From positions 78,251,741 through 78,315,740 of the forward strand of contig CM041465.1 of assembly GCA_023213395.1 (NCBI GenBank): a stretch of DNA of 64,000 bases, read 5' to 3'. The notes beneath the pieces are model-generated. The model was given only the letters and a program-made list of their open reading frames with translations, was not told the origin of the DNA and made no database searches. Positions 45,589 to 57,590 of the stretch are shown here, piece by piece. Made by a program: the position numbers and the translations under genes. This DNA comes from Cycas panzhihuaensis. Its lineage: Eukaryota > Cycadophyta. How positions within the stretch are numbered: the stretch's first letter is position 1; each line of letters starts with the position of its first letter.

Positions 45589-45899
45589 TGAAGGAAGGAT
45601 GGATCTAGGGAATAAATCACTCACATGCACATAATGGAAATGAAGAAAGAAAAATAAATGAAATAGGATATGAGAGCAAGCTTGGAGGTGAGAATGAATA
45701 ATGACTCCCTCCTTGAGATTTCATCTTTTATTATTAAGGGTGAGCATTAGGGTTAGGATTTTCCCACCTAATGACATGAACCCAAAATTATATCTAAATG
45801 TATATAATATGCATTTTATTAAGAAACTAATGTTAATAATATATCCTAAGGTTATATAATTAATCTATACAAATGACCTTGATACATTAACCTCTTTCA
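45589..45899 (-). repeat. 3' LTR of copia element 2
   Basis: Plus strand TGAAGGAAGGATGG to CCTCTTTCA, 311 bp. Confidence 0.88.
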
Positions 45900-46559
45900 A
45901 TCCCCCCCCTTAATAGTGGAAGGTCATTTTGAGAAATTCTATTTTATGAGGTCTTCATTTGAGCCTCATTATTATATTGAAATTATAAATGACACTTTTC
46001 TGGGAAAACCTTCATGGGGAATAAAAACCGATAAATTTTCTAAGATCTATAGCCCTTTTTATAAATCAAAATGTACAAGGTGGCTCTTTGATATAGCCTG
46101 ATAGCCAAGAAACTTAAATGTGCAACTTAATCTACTGAGTCTCCATATACCATTTGGTCATCCACTATGCCTTTTTGGGTTTTCACAAGTTTCAATTTTC
46201 CAAAACTAGTACAACCCTTATCCTTCTGTGCCCACATAAGGTTTTCACAAATAGGATAGAGCAGAGACTTACTCTTATTCTTCCGTGCCCACAAGGTATT
46301 TTCATGAAGAGAATAGAGTATGATAATCTTGTTACCATCTTTTTTGATCAGTTGAAGATGGAGGCCCTAAGGCTGAGCTACCTTCAAAACTGTTTAGACT
46401 TCACCTTTTGCAGTGGTTTGGTGAAGATATTGGCCACTTTATCTGATGTAGGGTAGTATTCCAGTTGAATTATGTTGTCATGAACAAGTTCTCGAATCCT
46501 GTGGACTTTCATACTTATGTATTTGGTACAATTGTGAAATACATAATTTTTTGTCATAT

Positions 46560-47220
46560 AGATTGATGATTGATTATCTACATGAAGACCGGTAGGACTT
46601 GTTTAGGTGATATTCAATGTTTCCAATAATTTTCTAAGCCATATCACCTCCTTACTGGTCTTAGAAGCAACAATGCATTCAGCTTCGACAGTTGAATCTG
46701 CAACTATCTTCTACCGTCTAGATCTCTATGATATTGGTACTATTCCAAGAAATGTTACATACCCAGATATAGATCTTCTTGTATCTTTATCTCTTACAAA
46801 GTCCAAGTCTATGTATGCAGAAAGCTTAAAGTCTGAATTAGGTTCATACAATAGACCATATTTGCTGGTCGTCTTAAGGTATCTCAACACTTGCACTACT
46901 GCCTACCAATGATTCTGTTTAGGATTTGTCATGTAACGAGCAAGAATGCCAATAGAGTATGCAATATCTAGCCTTGTATTGGTAGTGTATATGAGACTAC
47001 CTATAAGTTTCCTATAGAGTGTTGTGTCTACCTCCCTAGTGTCACTTTCAACTGAGAGTTTGGTATTAGGGTCCATAGGTAACATCACTGATTGAGTATC
47101 TTCTAATTGAAACTTGGTTAGAAGATTGTTGATGTATTTTTCTTGGGAGAGAAGAAATTTTCCATTCTTTTGTGTTACTTCAATTCCTAAGTAATATTTC
47201 ATCAAACCGAGGTCAGACAA
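46560..47220 (-). pseudogene. element 2 RNase H and end of reverse transcriptase
   Basis: From 47220 down: LSDLGLMKYYLGIEVTQKNG, then YRKLIGSLIYTTNTRLDIAY and MTNPKQNHW, the usual end of plant copia reverse transcriptase. After a stop, VQVLRYLKTTSKYGLLY, DKDTRRSISGYVTFLG and AEAEY-like VEAECIVASKTSKEVIWLRK give the RNase H, and DNQSSIYMTKN its Asp region. KYISMKVHRIRELV follows. Stops occur about every 60 to 100 residues. Confidence 0.88.
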
Positions 47221-47990
47221 TTTAAATGTTTTGTTAATATCATTTTTTAGCTAGCTTATTGCCTGTTCACTATTACCTGTTATTAGCATGTCATCCACAA
47301 AGATTATAAGATAAGTGACTTTATCCTTATGGCGCTTGATGAACAATGTTACATCAATATATTAGTAGTCATAAACCTCGTATCCAAGTTGTCTCATTCT
47401 TTTAGATAACTTGGCAAACCAAGCACGAGGTGCTTGTTTAAGGCTGTACAAGGACTTTTTGAGGTTGTAAACCTTATGCTCTTGATCTTTGATCTCATAT
47501 TCTTTTGGCTGAGCCATGTAAATTTCTTCTTCAAGATCTCGATTGAGAAACGTAGTCTTAATATCGAGTTGGTGGATTTTCTAACCCTATTGAGCAGCCA
47601 AGGCCATAAGAGTTCTAATTATAAGCCACTTGGTTGTAGATGTAAAGGCTTCAATGTAGTCGATACATTCCCTTTGTGTAAATCCTTTAGCTACCAACCT
47701 CACCTTGTATTTTTCAAGGGTGCCATCTGATCTATATTTATTTTTAAACATCCATTTATTTTAAACAACCTTTCTGCCAAGTGGTAGATCAACGAGCTCC
47801 CATGTACCATTCTTGATAAGAGATTGATACTCTTCATTTATAGCATTTCTCTAAACTATACGTTTTATAGCTTCTTGGTATGTTAGGGGCTCTTTATTAA
47901 GAGTAAGGTGCAATTCTTCTGATTTAATCTCAGTATATAATGATTCCTATATCCTTGCTCTATGGTCACTTTGAGTACCAGTTTTACCCA
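47221..47990 (-). pseudogene. element 2 reverse transcriptase
   Basis: KYKVRLVAKGFTQRE, then KIHQLDIKTTFLNRDLEEEI, YMAQPKEYE, SLYSLKQAPRAWFAKL and the catalytic LIIFVDDMLITGN (about 47275-47315), which keeps both Asp residues. Stops interrupt between the motifs. It is the least damaged catalytic box among the copia copies here. Confidence 0.88.
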
Positions 47991-48379
47991 CCTAATCTGG
48001 TCGTATGTCCTTATTGAGTTAGTAGGCTTCTCGAGATCCTCGAGTTGGGAATGAAGTCCTCATTTCCTCAACTTCTTGGTTCTCATCTTATTCATTAAAG
48101 TGATTATTTTGTGAGGAGGATGTTGATGTGCCTGAGGAAGATGGTCCTTCTACCACTATTTTACCTTTGTCGACTGAAGGTGGAGAGGATGGTTCTTCTA
48201 TAATGGCTTTGCCTTTGTTAATGCTGCTATCTTCAAAGGATGGTGCTGGATGTACACTCATTGGTTCAGAATCACAACTTATATCCTCTAAGGCTCTATT
48301 ATCAGCTTCCAATATTTGGAGTAATTTATATCTGTCCCCTCCTCCCTAAATTTTGGAATCTGAACATCATACTTGATAA

Positions 48380-49330
48380 TATGATTATAGTGGTGTAAGG
48401 GTACTTTGGAGTCTAGTTTAAGTAACTGATCATCTATCTCTGCAAAAATGACATCTCTAGTAACGATAAATTTTCATTGTGAAGGTATAAAAACCTTATA
48501 CCCTTTCTTATCCATAGGGTATCCAATAAAGATACCTTTAAGTGCCCTTGGCTAGAGTTTATTTCGATCTGCATATAGAATGTAAGCATAGCATGTACAG
48601 CTAAAATTTTTGAAGTAGTGAACAATGGGGCTTGTCTTGACCACTTTTTATTAGGTGCTTGTCCTTTCTTTGATGGGCTAATAACATTGATACAATAAAT
48701 AACTGTTCAGATTACTTTAGCCCATACATAGGCAAGTACATTTTTGTATATCAACATAGCCCAAGCCATGTTCATTATTATCCTATTCATGCGCTCGGTA
48801 ACTCCATTTTGCTGTGGGGTACCTACTACTATTGTTTGATGCTTGATACCATTGTCTCAAAGGTAGCTTTCAAACTCATATGAGGTATATTCACCATAAT
48901 TGTCAGTTCGAAGACATTTGAGTTGATAACCTGACTCTTTTTCAGTGAGGGCTTTGAATTCTTTGAATACACGAAAGGCTTCATCTTTCTTATGTAGAAA
49001 AACTACCTACACTTTTCTAGTGAAATCATTAATAACATAGATGTAATATAACTTACCCTTTAGTGAAGGAATGGGCATTGGCCCGCACAAATCAGAGTGT
49101 ACCAATTGTAATAGATGGATTGATTTCTACTGACTTTTGGGAAAGGGTTATCAATGAGATTTGGTAATGATACAAGCTTAACATTTAAAGGGCTTAGAGG
49201 AGAACTTTGGAAGATTTGGAAGAGTGTTAGAAAGATCTCTAAGTCTATCAATATGAACATGGTCCATGCGAGCATGCCAAAGAGCTTCTGGTGATAATGT
49301 TAGATGGGTCAAGATGGAATTAAATATAAA
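48380..49330 (-). pseudogene. element 2 integrase
   Basis: LWHARMDHVHIDRLRDLSNT with a following C-x-A-C, broken by a stop at the third position, forms the HHCC zinc region (about 49180-49290). LVHSDLCGPMPIPSLKG at about 49070-49120 carries the first catalytic Asp. The 48434-48625 ORF (GHLKVSLLDTLWIRKGIRFL) is the end of the domain (family form F-x-G-Y...K-G-Y-R). Stops are frequent. Confidence 0.8.
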
Positions 49331-49529
49331 TTCTTCATCTGCATAAGGGATTTGGGCATAATGGACTTCAGAATATGGAGATCCATTCAGTCAAAAAAGT
49401 TTGCCAGAGAGATGTCCAATCAAAACCATCTAATTAGTTAGAGGGTAAATGACCTAGAGAGTCTGGTCAATTGTGATTACACTTAGATCAAATCCACGAA
49501 AGACAAGTGTAGATAAGAAGAGTAGGTTT

Positions 49530-49830
49530 TATTAGAGATTGGGTATGTATAAGACATTAAGAAATGTAAAATCTTCTAAGCTTGGAAGTTTTAGGTGAAT
49601 ATTACCAATTCCTTCAATAGGTTGTTGTGATTTATTAGCCATGTCAATAACTCCTTGAACATTTGAGTTAAATGTTTGATATAGATTATGATTGCATGCC
49701 ATATGTTGAGTTGCTCTTGTGTCCATGATCCACTGTCCTTCGATTGAAGCCACACTACTGACAATTCCAATAGGGCTTGGCATTGGTAAAGGGAATTCAC
49801 AAGTGATATATTCACATCAAGCTTCAAAGT
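49530..49830 (-). pseudogene. element 2 protease region
   Basis: WIMDTRATQHMACNHNLYQT matches the copia protease motif W-x-(I/L)-D-S-G-A-T-x-H-M, but the active D-S-G is DTR, so Gly became Arg. GIGNIHLKLPSLEDFTFLNV and LYIPNL follow as in the family. Confidence 0.85.
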
Positions 49831-49984
49831 ATCTCTTTAGTTGGTTAATGGCATTTGATATTGAAGATCCCTCAATTCTTTGAATGCGTGCTTATATAAA
49901 ACCTACACCACTAAAGGATTCTTCATAAGTTTCTTTAACATTTTAAGCTCCATGTTTTAGTTGGAACTTAGCCAACTTATAAGT

Positions 49985-50941
49985 AGTAGTTCTACAATCT
50001 TTTGCTAAGTGTCCTTTACAGTTACACCAATCACACATAATAGTTTGATTACTAGTCCCTGGAGAGGTACTAGTTTGGCCTGACTATCTTACTCTTTGTT
50101 GAGGTGGCCCTTGGCCTTAAGACTGTCAAGGCTATGACTGAGGGTTTGCTTGATCTTGCGGAAGATTTCCCATGTTTCTTCCTCTTCCTCTTGCTCGGTT
50201 ATTTCCTCTACCACAAGAGGGACCTTGATTTCTTGTGTAAGAAACTTCTTCTTCTATCTTAAAGGCTGCATCTAGAAGAGAGTTAGAGGCTATAAAGTTC
50301 ACATCAAAGGTCTTGTCAAATTCAATAAACTTATCAACAAGTGCTTCAAAGCTGAGTGTCTTCAATGTTCTACTAGATTGAAGACTTCCAAGCAAGTTTT
50401 TATAATCAGGAACATGTAGATATGACTGGATCAAGAATGCCCAAGTAATACACTAGGTCTTAAAATCTTTATTAATTGTCTGTTTGATTAGTCGAAGGAG
50501 ATTTATTGTCTCATGAGCTCTTCCCTTCTGCATTTTTAATTTGTTTATTTTCAGAACAAGATAAACAAATTCTAAATTTGATTTGGTATCAAAGTTATTC
50601 TTGAGAACTTCAAGGACCTTCCAGGCTGTATCATGTTGCTCTTCATTAATCAAGTTATGTAAGGAGTGATCAATAACCAACAAACTTCTTGCATGAATCT
50701 TTTCATCATCTATCTCCCAATATAATTTGGCTGTAAGTAGATGTTATAGCTATTGCTGGTATGCTAGGTGTAGGCTGTAAATACACTCTCTAAAGGCCTT
50801 CATACTTTGCAACATTTTAAACTCTAGTGTACCATAGATCCCAATTTCCTTTGCCTTTTAATATGTAGTTAACATTCTACTTGAATTGAGATGACATGGG
50901 GATGATAAAGAAGTAGAAGAGATGATAGAAGTATGTGCCAT
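49985..50941 (-). pseudogene. element 2 gag with zinc knuckle
   Basis: The ATG at 50941 starts MAHTSIISSTSLSSP. After frame changes, HNLINEEQHDTAWKVLEVLK and FVYLVLKINKLKMQKG (50683-50453) and MIQSYLHVPDYKNLLGSLQS (50434 on) are UBN2-type gag, ending in an RGRGNNRARGRGR-like basic Gly-Arg tail. CDWCNCKGHLAKDC near 50000-50035 is a CX2CX4HX4C knuckle, intact. Confidence 0.85.
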
Positions 50942-52828
50942 TGACACATGGGATTAATACACCTAACATAGCAGGGATGTAGAAATGAATGCTTATGATG
51001 AGAAGTAAGTAATAATTAAGTAATTTTCAACAACTATGAATATAAGCAATGATACAAGAATGAGGCCTAATGTAGAGCTGGCAAAGAGTGGTGATGTATC
51101 ATGCCACCAACCTCTCACTTATATCCACATGTAAGTGAGGTTTTGATGCCTAAGGCTTCTAGTATATGATTAAGGCCTTCACCCACGATACCCACACCTG
51201 CGCTTGGTGATGAAATCCAAGTCACAATAGAGCCCAGGTACTTCTAGTCCTCACATAGTTCACTAATAAGCAGCTATATACCTCCTCTGAAGAGTCAAAT
51301 AGTAATGTATATCCCACGACTATGACAGATATTGGACCAAGTTAATTTTAATCTTGCGTTACAGTTTTCAGTTTCCTGGGTAGTTATTAGGATTATCCCT
51401 AATTAGAGGCTATAGGTATGGCTAACTTGTCCCTCTACCACTATTCCGGTTAAGAGCAGACCTAGTATAAAACTCACACCTCCCTTAGGGCCTGGACTTC
51501 AACCAACCTTGGTCTATTTCAACTAATACGAGTGTACACACAAGTCAAGAACTGGCGGTATAGATCTTACGGATGAGATTCCTTTTAGGAATAGTGTAAG
51601 ATGTTTTCGTATAACTGAAAACTGAAATGGAAAGTTGCCAAATGTGCTTGCTTATTTTTTGTGCTTGCTTTGTTATTGTTGCTACTTTATGTGACACTTT
51701 ATGCTATATGTACAAATAGAAAAATCATACTAGATTTTGCAGGGGAACCATATGTTACTTTCGATCCAAGGTTTCCCTTACTTTAGTACAATATTTTTAA
51801 ATATATTTTTGAAAATTTTGATACAAAAGCCACAATAGGATAAAAAATAGATCAAGTTGCTACTAAAATACTGATTTTTCCAAATCTAGATGCATGTTAT
51901 TTTGCCCAATTTTGTGAAATTTTCACAAAATTTATAAATAATGATAAATGGACATAATTTTTAAAAATTATAAATATGAAGGCCTAAATGATGAAATTTA
52001 AATTTATGACAGAAGGAAAACGTGTTCAAAATATTATTTCTGATAGAGTTATAAAGTCATATTTCTGAAAAGGCACAAAAACTTTTTTGCCTAAAAAAGC
52101 ACAAAAGCAAAATCCTGCCAGATCCACTGTCTCAGAATCTAAACTTCAATATGTAAAAAGTTATATTTTGACATGTACATTAACTTTCCCTTATACACTA
52201 TCTCCAAAATCTACTAAAAGGCTGGCCGAAATGCCCTTGCAATGTCCTTTGTGGGGTTGAGTAGGCAAAATCAGCAACCGTGAGAAAACTGCATAGATCT
52301 TACTAACCAGTGGATGAAATTTGATGATATTTATCTTAAAATGATCTCAAGTCATAAATATACCATATCCCTTAATAAAAATTTCATATTTTTTGCTAAT
52401 AATTAAAGGATTTCATTAAGAAAAGTGTCTTAAATCACTTATCTACAAATTTTATCATTTTATCACAGCCAACACTTGATGTTATAGGCTGAATCAAAAG
52501 TTTTTCTAGAAGACAAAAATGATCCTCTAGTCAAGGCAACCTTGCATGCCAAATTTCATCAAATTTCGAGATGGTCAAATGTTTTATAAAATTATAAGCC
52601 TTTAATGCTTTCAAGACTGTTGCATCAGCTGAATGGCTTTAAAAACCTATATTCTTCACCTCTGAATTTATTCACACATGTAGAAAGAAACAACATATAA
52701 AGAACTATAATTTTAAGCTTTCAAAATGTTAAAAAATGACAAATACACTCTCAATACTTCACATTAAATGTGGAGGAGAGGTAAAATGACTCCATGCAAG
52801 TGGAATGGAGTGAATAAATCCCCTTCTA
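50942..52828 (-). other. element 2 5' leader, about 1.9 kb
   Basis: Between primer site and gag there is no ORF of note. Blocks such as GGCTTCTAGTATATG and GCTTGGTGATGAAAT are shared with the leader of element 1. A small inverted repeat CTCACTTA...TAAGTGAG lies at 51114-51139. Confidence 0.7.
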
Positions 52829-52842
52829 GCTGTGATACCACA

Positions 52843-53152
52843 TGAAGGAAGGATAGATCTAGGGAATAAATCACTCACATGCACACAATAGCAATGGAGA
52901 ATGAAAAATAAATGAAACAAGATATGAGAGCAAGCTTGGAGGTGAGAATGAATAATGACTCCCTCCTTAAGATTTTATCTTTTATTATTGAGGGTAAGCA
53001 TTAGGGTTAGGATATTTTACTTAATGACATGAACCCAAAATTACATCTAAATGCAGAAAAAGTGTATTTCATTAAGAGACTAACGTTAATAATATATCCT
53101 AAGGTCATATAATTAATCTACATAAATGACCTTGATATATTAACCTCTGTCA
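52843..53152 (-). repeat. 5' LTR of copia element 2
   Basis: Plus strand TGAAGGAAGGATAG to CCTCTGTCA, 310 bp. Confidence 0.88.
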
Positions 53153-53157
53153 CTATT

Positions 53158-54540
53158 GTGGGGTAGTACTCTAGTTGAATTGTACCATCATAAACAAGTT
53201 CTCAAATCTTGTGGACTTTTGTACTTATGTGTTTAGTATAATTATAAAATATAAAATTTTTCACCATGTGGATTACTGATTAATTATCTACACAAAGGGT
53301 AGTAGGACTTGTTTGGGTGATATTCAATATTTCCAATAATTTCCTAAGCAATATCACCTCCTTACTAGTCTCATAAGTAGCAATATATTTAACTTCAATA
53401 GTTGAATCAACAATTATCTTTTGCCATCTAGATCTCCATGATATTGGTGTTATTCTAAGAAATGTTATGTACCTAAATGTGGATCTCCCTATGTCTTTAT
53501 CTCTAGTAAAGTCTAAGTCTATGCATGCATATAGTTTGAACTCTAAATTAGGTTTATATAATAGACCATATTTATTAGTAGTAATTCTACTTAAGATTTG
53601 TCATGTAATGAGTAAAAATGCCAACAAAGTGTGCAATATTAGGTCTTGTATTAGTAGTGTAGATGAGACTACCTACAAGTTACCTATAAAGTGTTGCATC
53701 TACCTCTCGATCATCACCATCAGTTGTTAGTTTGATATTGGGTTCCATTAGAGTAGCTATAGTTTGAGCATCTTCTAACTAAATCTTTGTTAGAAGATTA
53801 TTGATGTACTTTTCTTGAGAAAGAAAGATTTTACCATTTTTCTGAGTGATTTCAATCTCCAAGTAGTATTTCATCAACCCAAGGTCAGACAGTTTGAATG
53901 TTTTAGCTCAATCCTTCTTTAGCTAGCTGATTGCCTGCTTATTGTTCCTCATTATAAGCATATTATCCATAAAGATTAAGAGATAAGTGAATTTATCTTT
54001 TTAGTATTTGATAAATAATGTTGCATCAATATCCTAGTAGTCACAAACCTCATATCCAAGTTGTCTCATTCTTTCTGATAGCTTAGTGAACTAAGCACAA
54101 TGGACTTGTTTAAGGCCATACAAGGACTTTTTGAGATTACACACCTTATGCTTTAGACCAAAAATCTTAAATCCTTCAAGCTAATGTATTTAGATTTCTT
54201 TTTCAAGATCACCATTGAAAGATATAATGTTTACATCAAGTTGGTGAATCTTTTAGCCCTATTGAGCTACCAAGGCCATAAGAGTTTTGATTGTGGGCCA
54301 CTTGGTTGTAGGTGCAAAGACTTCAATGTAGTCAATGTCTTTCCTTTGTGTGAATCCCTTTGCTACCAACCTTGTCTTATGTTTTTCAAGGGTGCCATTA
54401 GATCTTTATTTATTTTTGTACAACCATTTATTTCAAACTACCTTTCTTCCAAGTGGTAGGTTGACAAGCTCCTATGTACCATTTTTATAAGAGATTAATA
54501 CTTTTCATTTATAAATTTCCTTTAAGTTATATATTTTATA
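53158..54540 (-). pseudogene. element 1 RNase H and reverse transcriptase relic
   Basis: It aligns in order with 46440-47850 of element 2, continuing element 1 after the nested insertion. Recognisable minus-strand words correspond to the FVDDM region (near 53950), the LSDLGLMKYYL region (near 53870) and the reverse-transcriptase palm (54100-54300). It has more stops than element 2, and no long frame remains. Confidence 0.8.
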
Positions 54541-55066
54541 GCTTCTTAGTATGAGAGAGGCTCTTAATTGAGAGAAAAATGTAGTTTTACTAGTTCTAAT
54601 TCAATGAAAAGTGATTATTATATCTTGGCTCTATAGGCACTTCAAGTATCAATTTTTCCCATCTCATTAGGTAATATATCCTTATTTAGTTGGCGGGCTT
54701 CACGAGAACCTCAAGTTGGGAATGAGGTCTTCATTTCTCCAACTACATGGTCTTCATTTGGATCCTGAAAAGGATCATTTTATATATTTGTTAAGGAGGA
54801 TATTGATACATTTAGGGAATGCGGTCCATCTACCACTACTTTGTCTTTATCAACTCTACTGTTCTTGAATGGTAGTGTATGATGCATACTCATTGGTTTA
54901 GAGTCATAATTACTATTCTCCATGGCTCTATTGTTAGATTTCAATAGTTTGAATAACTCTTGAGTGTCCTCCCCCTAACCAAATTTTAGAATCTGTATAT
55001 CATATTGAGTAGCATCATAATAACAATAGTTTAGTGTTTTGGAGGCTAATTGTAATAATTGATCTT

Positions 55067-55900
55067 CTATTTCAATAAACACCATGTCTCTAGTGATGAT
55101 AATATTTCATTATAAAGGTATAAAGACCTTGTATCTTTTCTTATCCATAGGATATCCAATAAAGACGCCTTTAATTTTTCTAAGTTAGAGTTTATTTCTA
55201 TCTCCATCCAATATATTGGCATAACATGTTGAGCCAAATATTTTAAAGTGGTGGGGGCATGTCCATTCCACTTTTCATTAGGAGAAGTTCCTCCTTTACA
55301 TGGGATGATAATGTTCATATAATAAATAACTATCCAAATTACTTTCACCCATAGGTAAGCAGGTATATTTTTATAAACTAGCATAGCTTGAGCTCTATTC
55401 ATAATAGACCTATTCATGCGCTCGATAACTCCATTCTATTAGGGGGTGCTTACTATTGTAGTATGATGCTTAATGTTGTTATCTTGTAGATAGGTTTTAA
55501 ACTTAGTAGAGGTATATTCTCTACCATTATCTGTTGAGAGACACTTAATCTAATAACTTGACTCCTTTTTAGTGTGAACTTTAAAAGCTTTAAAGACACC
55601 AAATGCATCATCATTCCTGGTTAGAAAATCCACTGACACTTTCCTAGTAAAATCATCAATGAAGGATATGTAATATAATTTCTGCTTTAATGATGGAATG
55701 GGAATTGGTCTGCATAGATCAAAGTGTACTAATTAAAGATGATGACTTGATTTCCACTAACTATTAGTAAAGGGATGTCTATGAGATTTGGCTATAATAC
55801 ATGCTTCATATTTAAAGGGCTTGAAGAAGAACTTGGGTAGACTTAGAAGGGTATGACAAAGATCTCTAAGTCAATTGATATAAACATGGCCCATGCGAGC
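55067..55900 (-). pseudogene. element 1 integrase relic
   Basis: The 116-residue ORF at 55417-55067 begins MNRSIMNRAQAMLVYKNIPA, the family N-R-T...A-R-x-M-L stretch after the catalytic Glu, and contains YYMNIIIPCKGGTSPNEKWN (family N...P-x-E-x-W). The rest up to 55900 matches the element 2 integrase with stops. The tandem duplication breakpoint (55775) lies inside this domain. Confidence 0.78.
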
Positions 55901-56219
55901 ATGCCAAAGAGTTTATAGGAACAACTTAGAGTGTGTCAAAGTGGTATTAAAAGTAAACCCTTCATCAGAACAAGGGCTTTGAGTAATATTGGCATCAGAA
56001 GATGGGGATTCATTCAACTTAAATAATTTGCTAGTAAGCTTTCCAGTTTAGACCACTCAATTTGTTGGAGGGTAAATGACCTAGAGAGTTTGGTCATTTA
56101 TAGTAACATTAAGATCAAATCCATAAGAGACAAGAGTGGATAAGGAGAGGAGGTTTTGTTTCAGATTAGGAATATACAAGACATCAAGTAATGTAAAGTC
56201 TCTTAAGCTTGAGAGTTTC

Positions 56220-56660
56220 AGGTGTATATTTCCAATACCTTCAATTAGTTATTGGGATTTGTCAGCCATGTGAATGACACCATATACATTGGAATCAAAA
56301 GTTTGATATAAATCTTGATTGTAGGTCATATACTGTGTCACTCCTATATCCATGATCCATGAGGAGGTATTGAAGTTATACTATTTGCAACTCCAAGAGG
56401 GGTTTGCATTGGTGATTCAAGATCATAAGTGACATAGCCATACTGAGCTTCAAAATACCTCTTATTTTGATCAATGGTTTTTTCCTCAAGTCTTTGAATG
56501 TGTGCTTAAGTAAAACATGCACCACCAAACTGTTCTTCATATGTTTCATCAATATTCTGAGCCTTGTATTTCTATAGAAACTTAGGCAAATTGTATGCAA
56601 GTATATAACAATCCTTTGTAAGGTGTCCTTTACTATTATACCTTTCACACATAATAATCT
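56220..56660 (-). pseudogene. element 1 protease and gag-knuckle relic
   Basis: The 56648-56376 ORF in one frame, and neighbouring frames, carry the knuckle C-E-R-Y-N-S-K-G-H...K-D-C, in which the second Cys is Tyr, then the spacer QRLEEKTIDQNKRYFEAQYG. The protease part is decayed. Confidence 0.72.
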
Positions 56661-56739
56661 AATTTCTAGTTCCTAAAGTACTAGTTTAGCCTGATTGTCT
56701 TATATTAAAAGGTAACACTTTACATTGAGACTATCTAGG

Positions 56740-57590
56740 TTGCTATTATTGAGGGTTTTGTTAACCTTATAATCGATTTTCTCTACCTTGTCCTCTACCC
56801 CTTACTCGGTTATTTCCTCTACCACGAGAGGGACCCTAATTCTTTGAGAAGCATACTTCTTCTTTCACATCAAAAGATGCATCTGAAAGAGGATCTAAAG
56901 TTGCAAAATTAGTATAAAAGGTCTTATCAAATTCTATAAACGTTTCTGTAAGAGCTTCAAGGTTAAGTATCTTTAACATTCTACTTGATGAAAGACTCTC
57001 AAGCAAGTTCTTATAATCAAGTACATGTAGATAGGACTGCATGAGGAATGCCTATGTAATACATTGGGTCTTAAAATCTTCATCTATTATTTATTTAATT
57101 GGTCAAAGGAGGTTGATTATTTCATGTGTACATCACTTCTGTATCTTCATCTGGTTCATCTTTAAGACCAGATAAATAAATTCAAGGTTAGACTTTACAT
57201 TGAAATTCTTTTTAAAAGCTTTGAAGACTTTCTAAGCTATATTATATTATTCTTTATTAATTAGATTATGCAGGGAATAATCAGTCACTAATATAATACC
57301 TACATGAATCTTCTTATCATCGATTTTTTATTGTAATTTAACTACAATATCTACTAGAGCTCTAGTGACATTTCTCTACACACAAGCTATTGTTATTGCA
57401 GGAATGATAGGTGTAAGTTACAAATGGTCTCTTCAAAGGCCTTCATACTTAACAACATTCTTAACTCCAGTATACGACAGATCCCAATTATCTTTGTCTT
57501 TTAAGATGCATTTTACATTCTGCTTAAATTGAGAAGATATGGCGAAGATGATGAGGTAAAAGAGATAGTGAAGAAATAGTAAATAAAAAT
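56740..57590 (-). pseudogene. element 1 gag relic
   Basis: SSQFKQNVKCILKDKDNWDL, then NLINKE and FNVKSNLEFIYLVLKMNQMK, and MQSYLHVLDYKNLLESLSSS (57042 on) match the element 2 gag residue by residue with changes, ending in the same Gly-Arg tail (GRGNNRVRGRGQ). Several stops. Confidence 0.78.

Larger units (their letters stand above)
45589..53152 (-). mobile_element. Ty1/copia element 2, nested in element 1
   Basis: LTRs 45589-45899 and 52843-53152 have TG...CA ends, a minus-strand primer site TGGTATCACAGC (52829-52840) and a G-rich polypurine tract (45900-45912). The near-identical 5-bp flanks CTACT (45584-45588) and CTATT (53153-53157) mark the insertion into element 1. The polyprotein is better preserved than that of element 1 but still broken. 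It is a close relative of its host, sharing LTR-end words and the whole domain layout. Confidence 0.9.
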
